Below are positions 1 to 6,559 of a DNA stretch of 13,051 nucleotides, piece by piece. The position numbers and the translations under genes are program-made. Location of the stretch: assembly GCA_018398765.1 (NCBI GenBank), contig JAHBMJ010002831.1, forward strand, positions 83,404 through 96,454, given 5' to 3'. Position 1 is the stretch's first letter. Each line of letters starts with the position of its first letter. The notes below the pieces were generated by a model that searched no databases, was not told where the DNA came from, and saw only the letters and a program-made list of their open reading frames with translations. The stretch is from Chromera velia (lineage: Eukaryota > Sar > Chromeraceae).

Positions 1-38
1 GGTGACTCTCTCACATTTCGATCAAACATTTACACGGA

Positions 39-40
<2 letters not shown>

Positions 41-70
<30 letters not shown>
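41..70. repeat. (AC)15 dinucleotide microsatellite
   Basis: An uninterrupted run of 15 AC units. It lies beyond the 3' end of the minus-strand rhodopsin-like gene and is probably non-coding. The first 40 bases carry nothing I recognise. Confidence 0.95.
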
Positions 71-72
<2 letters not shown>

Positions 73-135
73 TGTCATAGAGGACCTTAAATTACCGAAC
101 GATCACTTGACTTAAAAAATGCTGGGACAGACTCA

Positions 136-240
136 ATGCCACCGAGAGAGATGCAGAAAGAAAGACAAGAAAAAAGAACGAACAAAAGAAAGATAAGGAG
201 AAAAGAAAAAGAAAGAAAAGAGGAAAAAAAAAACGAGGAA

Positions 241-276
<36 letters not shown>

Positions 277-320
277 AAATTGAAAAGGGAAAAAGAAAGC
301 AAGAAAGAAAGAAAGAAATG
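136..320. repeat. Purine-strand GAAA-rich microsatellite
   Basis: The plus strand is almost only A and G, with a core of consecutive GAAA units around 243-280 and degenerate GAAA/GAGAAA units on both sides. The Lys/Glu/Arg protein readable on plus and the Phe/Ser/Leu proteins readable on minus are products of the repeat composition, not evidence of genes. Confidence 0.9.
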
Positions 321-556
321 GGATGCGGGACAGAGGAGAAGGAGGACAGATACATGCAAAGAAGCTGCAAAAGCATTCACAGACAGACTTCTCGGTCCAA
401 CACCCTCCCTCTTTTTCCCCCCCAAAACCCCGAACAACGAATGAATGCATCAGTCCCTCTCATCGACAGCGACTGATCCAAAAGTGAGTCATGCATGCAC
501 ATTCCACATGCAGGAAAGAAGTGGCAGAGCTTCTGGCTCCCGCCTTTTGGCCCTCC
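321..556. other. Non-coding stretch between microsatellites
   Basis: This is mixed sequence between the GAAA tract and the TC/TG tract, lying within the 700 bases downstream of the minus-strand gene. It contains one TGCATGCA-type motif near 490-498. I see no coding region, RNA gene or convincing terminator. Confidence 0.4.
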
Positions 557-640
557 TCCTTTCTTCTCTCTCTCTCTGTCTCCCTCTCTCTGTGTGTGTG
601 TGTGCGTGCGTGAGTGTGAGTGTGTGCGTGTGCGAAAGTC
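557..640. repeat. Compound TC / TG microsatellite
   Basis: A run of TC repeats (about 560-592) passes into TG repeats with interspersed CG and GAG units (about 591-637). It lies about 75 bases beyond the stop codon of the minus-strand gene, so it may be in its 3' untranslated region or just past it. Confidence 0.85.
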
Positions 641-670
641 CTCCACCTGTCCCAACCGTTCCCTCGCTCG

Positions 671-704
671 GTTCCATTCCATTCCATCCATCCATCTATC
701 CATT
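671..704. repeat. CCATT / CCAT short tandem repeat
   Basis: Consecutive CCATT units are followed by CCAT-type units. The tract ends about 10 bases from the stop codon (714-716) of the minus-strand gene and is therefore probably in its 3' untranslated region. Confidence 0.8.
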
Positions 705-713
705 CTTTTGAAC

Positions 714-3104
714 TCACACAGACCCTCGCAGCCCCTCCCTCAAGCCCTCATTCAGACAGGACGTCTGGGTGTTCACTGCGTCAACAACGCTGGAGTCCGA
801 CAAAAGCCAAAAACCCGCTGCACCCTTCGAGGCCACATCCACACTGCCGAACAAAAGCGTTGCAGCAACCCCAGAGTCAACCCAGGACCCCCCCACAACC
901 AACGCCCACACCGCTGCGCCTAGTATCCAACAAACAAACGTCAATCTAGAAATCTTTTCAAATTTCAAACAGACACTCCTATCGAGTTCTGACCCTTTCT
1001 CGGATGGCCCTTCTGCCATCTCACACACACATACAAGCAGACAAAAACAAGCAATGGAGAAACTCATCCAGCGTTGCGACCCCGACATGACCGCACCGGC
1101 CAGGAGGAACAGAGCAGCACCACCACTCGCTGCCGCCGACCTCCACACCCACACGTCCCTGCTGCCCTCTTCCAACGAGCACACGCTCTTCCTCACCAAA
1201 TCCAGGGCGGAAGCCATCAATGGGTTCACAACCACCCACGCCACATATCGAGGCAAAGCAATGCTCGCCCCCTCTGGCCCTCCAACCACCCCCATCCTCT
1301 CCCCAATCGCAAAATACGCGAGAGAGGAAACCCCACAAGCGACTGCAGTCAGGTAATGCAGCCTCCTACCGTCTGGCTGGAAGCTGAAACCCTTCCAGAC
1401 AGACCACAGAGAGGAGACTGCGAGGAGAAAACCGACTGCAAAGTTCAAAAAACGTGCAAAAGAGCTCGGCTGATCGGCAGTCTTGGTAGGGGGACCCACT
1501 ATCCCCCCTTCTTCTGTCTCCCCTTCCTTTGCGTCTTCAGAAGACGTCAAAGGGGACGGATCTGTACTATCTTGGTTCTCCTCCTCTACTTCCCCCCCCG
1601 TGCTTGATTCTTCCAGGCTTGTCGCGTTCAGTGTGCTGATGGCACTGTGAAGAACTTTGCCTATCTCCCCCTTGACCTTTGAAGCGCCCGCTGCAATCTT
1701 CTCTTTCAACTCCGAAGCGCAGCACCCACAGGCAGGGTGATGAGCCATGCACTTGGCATTGCACTCGGCATCACACTTACCTGCCCCCCCTGTGCAGCAA
1801 GGGCACGGAGGTTTCATCTCTCTGCAGGCCTTCATGCAGGCTGCGGAGCACCCCCCCCCTCCCTTCCCCTTCTCCTCTACCAGGGAAGCGTCGGAGGCTG
1901 GTGAGGTTGGAGAGGAAGCGGAAGGCACCTCAGCGGGATTCAGCAACAATGCATCTGTTGCGTGAGTGTCTGAGCCGTCAGTCTGGTGGCCTAGCAGCAG
2001 TTCGGCAGAGGGAACGGTGCTAGTGGCAGCAGCAGCAGGCGCAGCGGAGGCTTTCTGTTGAGCTGCTGCCTGCTTTTTGGCTCCTTCGCGGAAGTCTGGG
2101 GGCACAAACTTGAGCCAATCTTCGTTTGCAGGGACCTCCCCAGACATCTCGGTTTGAGTGTCCGTGGGAGACTTCTCCTTCTCTTCGGGGACTTCTGCAT
2201 CCTTCCCGGTAAGGGAGACGGCGGCTGTAGACGGCTGCTGAGGCTGTTCAGGCTGCTCAGCTTGTTCTGCCTTCTCTGCCTTTTCCGGCTGCTCTGGTTG
2301 CTCTTTGCCTTCTTCATTAGCTAGAGAGACGGCGAGTGCAGACGGCTGCTGGGGCTGTTCGGGCTGCTCAGCTTGTTCTGCCTTCTCTGTCTTTTCCGGC
2401 TGTTCTGGTTGCTCTTTGCCTTCTTCATTAGCTAGAGAGACGGCGAGTGCAGACGGCTGCTGGGGCTGTTCAGGCTGCTCAGCTTGTTCTGCCTTCTCTG
2501 CCTTTTCCGGCTGCTCTGGTTGTCCTTTGCCTTCTTCATCAGCTAGAGAGACGGCGATTGCAGACGGCTGCTGGGGCTGTTCAGGCTGCTCAGCTTGTTC
2601 TGCCTTCTCTGCCTTTTCCGGCTGCCCTGGTTGCTCTTTGCCTTCTTCATTAGCTAGAGAGACGGCGATTGCAGACGGCTGCTGGGGCTGTTCGGGCTGC
2701 TCAGCTTGTTCTGCCTTCTCTGCCTTTTCCGGCTGCTCTGGTTGCCCTTTGCCTTCGTCATTAGCTAGAGAGACGGCAAGTGCAGACGGCTGCTGGGGCT
2801 GTTCAGGCTGCTCAGCTTGTTCTGCCTTCTCTGCCTTTTCCGGCTGCTCCTTGCCTTCTTCATTGGGCAAGGAGACGGCCACTGAGGAGGTCTGCGGCTG
2901 GTCTTGTGTTGCTTTCGATCCTGCAGTCACGATGATGGTTGACAGGGTATTTCTTTGACAGTAACTGCACACCGAGCAGAAGGCAGAAAGGGCCTCTCAC
3001 TGACCTCCAAACAGACGACTGAAGCTGAACCCGAACGAAGTTGATGCGTGAGCAACCGATGCAGAGATTATGAAGAGCCACAAGGCAGCAAAAGCGGTCC
3101 TCAT
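714..3104 (-). CDS. Signal-peptide, repeat, Cys-rich and microbial-rhodopsin-like membrane protein (two exons)
   Basis: Probable secretory-pathway membrane protein of about 770-785 residues. Exon 1 starts at the ATG at 3104-3102 in a good context (CACC before ATG) and encodes a signal peptide. Exon 2 is open to a TGA at 716-714. Its frame has no ATG upstream of the repeats and is closed by a TGA at 2999-2997, so an upstream exon is required. Order of parts, numbering the codon at 2972-2970 as residue 1: 37-residue repeats (32-250), Ala/Ser-rich linker, duplicated Cys motif (375-418), acidic linker (to about 500), seven helices (504-724), and a 28-residue tail. I read the helices as a type 1 rhodopsin: R575-Y-x-x-W579 and N583-P-L in helix C, W682 and W689 in helix F, D712-V-A-S-K716 in helix G. 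Topology is coherent, since type 1 rhodopsins have an outside N-terminus, which a signal peptide would give. Retinal binding is inferred; ion pumping looks unlikely. The gene is transcribed divergently from the gene at about 4026. Confidence 0.72.
801..1463 (-). other. Seven-helix type 1 (microbial) rhodopsin-like domain
   Basis: Exon 2 residues 504-724 form seven hydrophobic segments. Approximate helices are A 506-530, B 538-560, C 574-596, D 606-629, E 635-653, F 676-695 and G 699-724. Helix B reads HYLTAV...AYFA, common in fungal and algal rhodopsins. Helix C has R575-Y576-V-A578-W579 and N583-P584-L585, matching the bacteriorhodopsin R82-Y83-x-D85-W86 and T90-P91-L92 positions. Helix F has W682 and W689, equivalent to W182 and W189. 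Helix G has D712-V-A-S-K716, equivalent to D212 and the retinal lysine K216 (AAG at 827-825). The positions equivalent to D85, T89 and D96 are Ala, Val and Ala, and Y185-P186 is Gly-Ala. A proton pump is unlikely; a sensor, an anion-type or a non-photochemical protein is possible. Confidence 0.7.
1719..1850 (-). other. Twelve-cysteine segment made of two copies of one motif
   Basis: Residues 375-418 of the exon 2 frame contain C-x3-C-x3-C-x6-C-x-C-C twice, separated by six residues (T-G-G-A-G-K). The first copy has Cys at 375, 379, 383, 390, 392 and 393; the second at 400, 404, 408, 415, 417 and 418. The second also has His-His at 411-412. Spacing matches exactly between copies. I do not recognise the family. 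In a secreted segment disulfides are likely; metal binding is the alternative. A Gly run (371-374) precedes it. Confidence 0.85.
2223..2879 (-). repeat. In-frame 111-bp tandem repeat (six units)
   Basis: One 102-bp unit and five 111-bp units encode 34- or 37-residue repeats. Each opens with A-V-S-L-A-N-E-E-G-K, continues in Glu/Gln/Pro and Glu/Lys/Ala blocks (EQPEQPEKAEKAEQAEQPEQ) and ends P-Q-Q-P-S-A-L. A partial seventh unit (AVSLTGKDAE) follows. Units differ by few substitutions (N/D, E/G, A/T, L/I), so the array is recent or homogenised. The period is a multiple of three, so copy-number change would keep the frame. Residues are strongly hydrophilic and probably disordered or extended. Confidence 0.92.
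2921..3004 (-). other. Predicted intron joining the signal-peptide exon to exon 2 (two options)
   Basis: Two GT-AG introns keep the reading frame. Option A, 84 nt, runs from 3004 (GTCAGT) to 2921 (GACTGCAG): phase 1, joining G to GA to make Gly. Option B, 36 nt, runs from 3000 (GTGAGAGG) to 2965 (GGTGTGCAG): phase 2, joining CA to T to make His. Option B has the better donor and a pyrimidine-rich tract but is very short; option A has a more usual length. Either gives one continuous protein. Confidence 0.55.
3001..3104 (-). other. Exon 1 encoding a signal peptide
   Basis: On the minus strand, the ATG at 3104-3102 opens a short frame reading M-R-T, a hydrophobic core (AFAALWLFIISASV), then A-H-A, a typical signal-peptidase site. 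S-T-S-F-G-F-S-F-S-R-L-F-G-G follows before a TGA. This frame differs from the long exon 2 frame and must be joined by splicing. The segment after the predicted cleavage site has Phe and Ser residues as in plastid-targeting leaders of complex algae, but it is too short to decide between plasma membrane and plastid routes. Confidence 0.72.
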
Positions 3105-3523
3105 GGTGAAAGACGGTCAAGACAGGAAGTTCTATCCTATCAAAAGCAATGCGGCTTCCTTCTATTTTGTTGGTTCTGCACTCTTGATTGTCAGTTCTTC
3201 TTCCATGTCAACTATTATTCTGCCAGCTGACAAGGAAAGCAGAGGATACAGCAGCGGGCCTGTCAGACTGACACCAAAGCGCAATCCAACCAAGGTCCTA
3301 CGACAGATGATCGATCAGGGCAAGACAGGACAGGAGTTGGCAACAGGAGTCAGACCCTACATACATACATCTTACAATCACGATGTAGACATTAAGCTGC
3401 AGGTGCGGTCCGCGATGCGGACAAGGGATCATGTCACAAGATGTCACAAAGGAAGTCTGACTGTCCGACTCTGACAAGGGACGACAAGGGGATAAACGCG
3501 CGCCATACGCGCGCCCAGAAATT

Positions 3524-3558
3524 TTGCATGCGACAATTAAGCTTAATTCTGCATGCAA
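3524..3558. repeat. Large near-perfect palindrome centred on AATTAAGCTTAATT
   Basis: A perfect 14-bp core (AATTAAGCTTAATT, 3535-3548) is flanked by arms TTGCATGC (3524-3531) and GCATGCAA (3551-3558), with only short unequal spacers (GAC and CT). CG-alternating runs lie outside both arms. It could extrude a cruciform or bind dimeric factors. Confidence 0.9.
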
Positions 3559-3582
3559 ACGCGCGACGCGCGCGCGATCCCC

Positions 3583-3640
3583 ATGCATGCGCGCATGCAT
3601 GCATGCATGCATCTTCGTGCATGCTTTTACAAATTTGTAA
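3583..3640. repeat. GCATGC palindrome cluster plus TTACAAATTTGTAA
   Basis: ATGCATGCGCGCATGCAT (3583-3600) is a perfect 18-bp palindrome. It is followed by three more GCAT units, another TGCATGC (3618-3624), and a separate perfect 14-bp palindrome TTACAAATTTGTAA (3627-3640). TGCATGC-type sites are known targets of some ApiAP2 factors in apicomplexans. Whether that applies here depends on the organism. Confidence 0.75.
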
Positions 3641-3650
3641 TTGTTTGTTT

Positions 3651-3671
3651 ATATATATATTATATATATAT
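3651..3671. repeat. TA dinucleotide repeat
   Basis: An AT-alternating run with one register slip. It sits next to the palindrome cluster in the divergent intergenic region and could act as a melting element or be a simple microsatellite. Confidence 0.85.
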
Positions 3672-4025
3672 CAGTAAAGTTGTCAAGACCGACTGGGTTT
3701 TGAAGCGCCTGCCTGCTAACAGAGCGCTTCGGGTGCTTCAACTGACATTCGGCCCTGTGCCTATATGCATATCTGACAGCTGCACGCGAGAGAGATCGCG
3801 CGATCGGCAGTCCGCAACACAACGGAGACTCGATCTGCCTGTAGAAAGAGCGGGTCAACTATATATATATGACAGAGACCATGGCAGAGAAAACTTCATG
3901 TGGCAAAGAACCCCCTTTTTCGCTCATGTACAGAGCACACTCACTTCAAGAGGGAGGCAGCAAACAAAATGTCGGGCATGCGTTTTCGGACATAGACCCG
4001 AACCTTTTACGCTGTGAGTGCTGTA

Positions 4026-5999
4026 ATGCTTGCTTCGTCTAGATTCGTGGCCAGTTTGCCGGACGTCCCGGTTCTTCCCTCGGATGAAGCCATCAACTTA
4101 GACGGCATCCACATCACCGACACGCAAGAAGAAGATCCTTTGAGCTTGGACGACGAGAGTATTGAGCTCTTTCTGGGCTGGTGCCATGGAGAATACCCTC
4201 TCGGTAGGTCCCTTATGTGCATGTCGACCTGCACGTTGTGTCAAGAAAGCACGCAGCTTCCCATTTACCAGTCATGGTACTCAAGTATCGTTGACGATCA
4301 TGGCCCCGCGTACATGATGCTTGCATGCAGATCTCACTCTCGGAACAAAAACGCTTCTCGACATCCTCACCTTGGTCGATTTCTTCGACGCAAAAGAGCT
4401 GGCGAAGCAAATCAGGGATCCCCTCAAGGGGCTGTTCGTCCTCAACCCTCCTCTTTGTCGTGAAAGGGTGCTGGCAGCCTGCGTGAATGCACAAAAGGTG
4501 GAGGGGCAGATTCCCGAATTCACGTGTCTTCAAACAGATGCAACAGATGCAACTCCGTCACTTCACGACACAATCCTTTAGAACCAGATGCTCGCTCTCT
4601 TCCGATACAAGGGCCGCCTGTTCACTTTGAGAAAGTCCGATAGTAGTGAGATGGAGTCTGAGGCAGAGAAAAGCAGGAGAGAGAGTGAGCGGAGACGGAG
4701 AGAGATTGCGACACGAAATTTTACCGCACAATTATTTTCGAAACCGCAGGGAGTTCTTTACCCTGCGGAACTCAAGGCAAAAGACCTGCTATTCTTTGGA
4801 GGAGCTCCTGGTGGTGCGGACACTGTCTTTGCAGAAATCAAAAGAGAGTGGCAGCCCTCATGCAGGGTTCTGCCTAAATATCAGGCAGAACAGAGTGCAC
4901 GGTCAGAGAACCCCTTCCGCAACCATGAATCTCCCGCTGTTCCTTGCAGGGAGTGAAATCTCTCTCATCAGAAACCAGTCAGAGTCAGCCAGAACAGAGC
5001 ACGGCCGCACTCGAACTCTCTTGGAAACCCTTTCCGACAGTGTCCCTGAAAATGGCGTGAATGACACCACTCCAACCAATGTCCTGGTGTCCTCGATAGA
5101 GACCAAGATCTTTGTGTCTGTGCATGCCCAGACTTCTTATGGCTCTCTGGGTGCCCGATGCTCTCTGTTGGTCCGACAGGGAATGCCAGCAGACGATTCG
5201 CCTCAGGGCGGCGGAGTCGAAGTCTTGAGGTCTGATGCTGACTTCACGCAGACGTTGTTGCGTCCCTTCTTGATTCCCCAAAGGGGTGTTTTCTGTGTTG
5301 ATACTGCAACTGGTCTGGTCTGGTCTGGTCTGGACAAGAAAGTTCGGACCAGGAAATAAGTTTGTTGAAGCCGGACGGCTTGCTCTTGCAGGAAAGACTG
5401 AGTGCACGCTTCAAGTGACTCTGCGAGGGAGGATTCAATGCAGCCTCATTCCGCCTGAATCCACTCGAGAATGTGCCGCTCTACTGGGACCTTGAGACGA
5501 CGATGATGCATGCTCGGTAAGGCGGTCTTTTTTCTAGCAGTCTGCCATGTGTCTGCTTATCTGTCTGCCTGCCTGCTTCCCTGCCTTCCTGCCTCCCTGC
5601 CTTCCTGCCTTCCTGCCTTCCTGCCTTCCTGCCTTCCTGCCTTCCCGCCTTCCTGCCTGCCTGCCTTCCTGCCTTCCCGCCTTCCTGCCTGCCTGCCTGC
5701 CTTCTTGCCTTTCTCCCTGCCTTCTTGCCTTTCTCCCTGCCTCCCTGCCTCCCTGCCTCCCTGCCTCCCTGCCTGTCTGCCTTCTTGCCTTTCTCCCTGC
5801 CTCCCTGCCTTCCTGCCTGCCTGCCTTCATGCCTTCCTGTCTTCCTGCCTGCCTGCCTTCCCGCCTTCCTGTCTACCTGCCTGCCCGCCTTCCTTCCTGC
5901 CTGCCTGCCTGCCTTCCTCTCTGCCTGCCTGCCTTCCTGCCTTCCTGCCTGTCTGCCTCCCTGCCTGCTTGCTTGCCTCCCTGCCTGCCTGCCTCCGTG

Positions 6000-6037
<38 letters not shown>

Positions 6038-6445
6038 TGTCCGACGACTGATTGCTCTGTGACTTGCGCGAATGCCTTCTGGGGGTGTTCTGACTGGTCT
6101 CACTTCTACTTGTGGGCTTCAGGGGGGGCCTGGATCCTTCCCGCTTTTGGCCCGAGGCCGATAGTCACCATAGCTCCCACTTTTAGGGCAGAGTAGCGCG
6201 GTCCTGTGCGCAGAGTGGACGCCTCCTTCACTTCTGTGTGCAGGTTTGAGCGCACAATGAACAACTCGTTCATCAAGGAGATCCAGCAGGATATCGGGAC
6301 CCGCAACGTGTCAGCAACGGACGTGAATGTGGAAGAGGTTCTGCAGACTCCCTGGACTACGAAGAATGGACTGAAGCTCTTCCGTATCAAATTGATGGAC
6401 TCGCGGAGTCAGAAGGGAAAACATGCATGGAGAGACAAGTCTTAG
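4026..6445 (+). CDS. Multi-exon gene, BTB/POZ-like at its start, function unknown
   Basis: Well-supported parts: exon 4026-4203, intron 4204-4330 (GTAGGT to GCATGCAG, phase 1, rebuilding Asp), exon 4331-4497. The joined protein reads I-E-L-F-L-G-W-C-H-G-E-Y-P-L, then T-L-L-D-I-L-T-L-V-D-F-F-D-A-K-E-L. This resembles the later half of a BTB/POZ fold. An intron 4498-4587 (or to 4581) would continue in frame into 4588 onward, where an Arg/Glu-rich helix (EKSRRESERRRREI) follows. Otherwise translation stops at the TAG at 4579-4581. A third coding frame covers about 4950-5312, with a good acceptor at 4949 (CTGTTCCTTGCAG). A fourth runs to 5516 (LNPLENVPLYWDLETTMMHA). The last exon, 6244-6445, ends in TAG and joins across the intron 5517-6243 in frame. 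Joins between 4800 and 5443 are uncertain. The start may lie upstream, for example the ATG at 3881. I do not recognise the C-terminal half. Two adjacent genes are possible. Confidence 0.45.
4204..4330 (+). other. Predicted 127-nt intron inside the BTB-like coding region
   Basis: Donor CTCG|GTAGGT and acceptor GCATGCAG|AT. The upstream exon ends in phase 1 (G) and the downstream exon begins with AT, giving Asp and an open frame on both sides. Unspliced, the frame runs instead into unlike sequence that reads S-L-M-C-M-S-T-C. Protein resemblance to BTB helices continues across the join, which supports it. Confidence 0.65.
5517..6243 (+). other. Predicted 727-nt intron filled with tetranucleotide repeat
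   Basis: Donor GCTCG|GTAAGG at 5517 and acceptor CACTTCTGTGTGCAG at 6243, both close to consensus. The upstream exon leaves CG (phase 2) and the next exon starts with G, forming CGG (Arg). The joined protein reads ...T-M-M-H-A-R-F-E-R-T-M-N-N-S-F, with both sides plausible coding sequence. Most of the intron is the CCTG/CCTT/CCTC tract, which also supplies a long pyrimidine-rich region. Confidence 0.65.
5561..6040. repeat. Degenerate CCTG/CCTT/CCTC tetranucleotide tract
   Basis: About 480 bp in strict 4-bp register, mixing CCTG, CCTT, CCTC and rarer CCCG or TCTG units. Its last 40 bases are nearly pure CCTG. The plus strand has almost no A. Long Leu/Pro/Cys/Ala frames on plus and Gly/Arg/Gln frames on minus are open only because the repeat lacks stop codons, so I do not treat them as genes. 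Confidence 0.9.
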
Positions 6446-6517
6446 AGAGGAGGGCGTTGTCGAGTCCTTCCTTGTGGGACACGAGGACGAGACCAGCGCA
6501 GATCTTCACGTCAGTGT

Positions 6518-6559
6518 CTTTCTTTCTTTCTTTCTTTGTTTGTTTGTTTGTTTGTTTGA
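6518..6559. repeat. TTTC / TTTG tetranucleotide microsatellite
   Basis: Five or so TTTC units pass directly into TTTG units. It lies about 75 bases after the last predicted stop codon of the plus-strand gene, probably in its 3' untranslated region. Confidence 0.85.

Larger units (their letters stand above)
3105..4025. promoter_or_regulatory. Intergenic region between two divergent genes, rich in palindromes
   Basis: This 0.9-kb stretch separates the start of the minus-strand rhodopsin-like gene (3104) from the plus-strand gene that begins around 4026 or earlier. It should hold both promoters. Visible content: alternating CG blocks (about 3497-3515 and 3559-3577), a large palindrome (3524-3558), a GCATGC cluster (3583-3624), TTACAAATTTGTAA (3627-3640), an AT run (3651-3671) and GATCGCGCGATC near 3795-3806. 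An AT run (3860-3870) precedes an ATG at 3881 in a strong context (ACCATGG). No unambiguous TATA box or start site can be assigned. Confidence 0.45.

Noticed and set aside
87-450. Open frames on both strands (Phe/Ser/Leu-rich and Lys/Glu-rich) across the GAAA tract
   Set aside because: They exist only because the microsatellite lacks stop codons; composition is pure repeat and there is no conserved content.
2305-2958. 217-codon plus-strand frame rich in Cys, Ser and Gly
   Set aside because: It is the complement of the 111-bp coding repeat of the minus-strand gene and has no independent signal.
3070-3474. 134-codon plus-strand frame starting with ATG
   Set aside because: It overlaps the signal-peptide exon antisense and shows no recognisable domain. 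The hydrophobic stretch is weak. Its composition is not absurd, so transcripts could revive it.
5311-5333. GGTCT repeat run as a regulatory element
   Set aside because: It is a four-copy 5-bp repeat within or beside a predicted coding segment, too short to interpret.
5510-6196. Long Leu/Pro/Cys frame on plus and Gly/Arg/Gln frames on minus
   Set aside because: These are translations of the 4-bp-register CCTG/CCTT tract inside a predicted intron.
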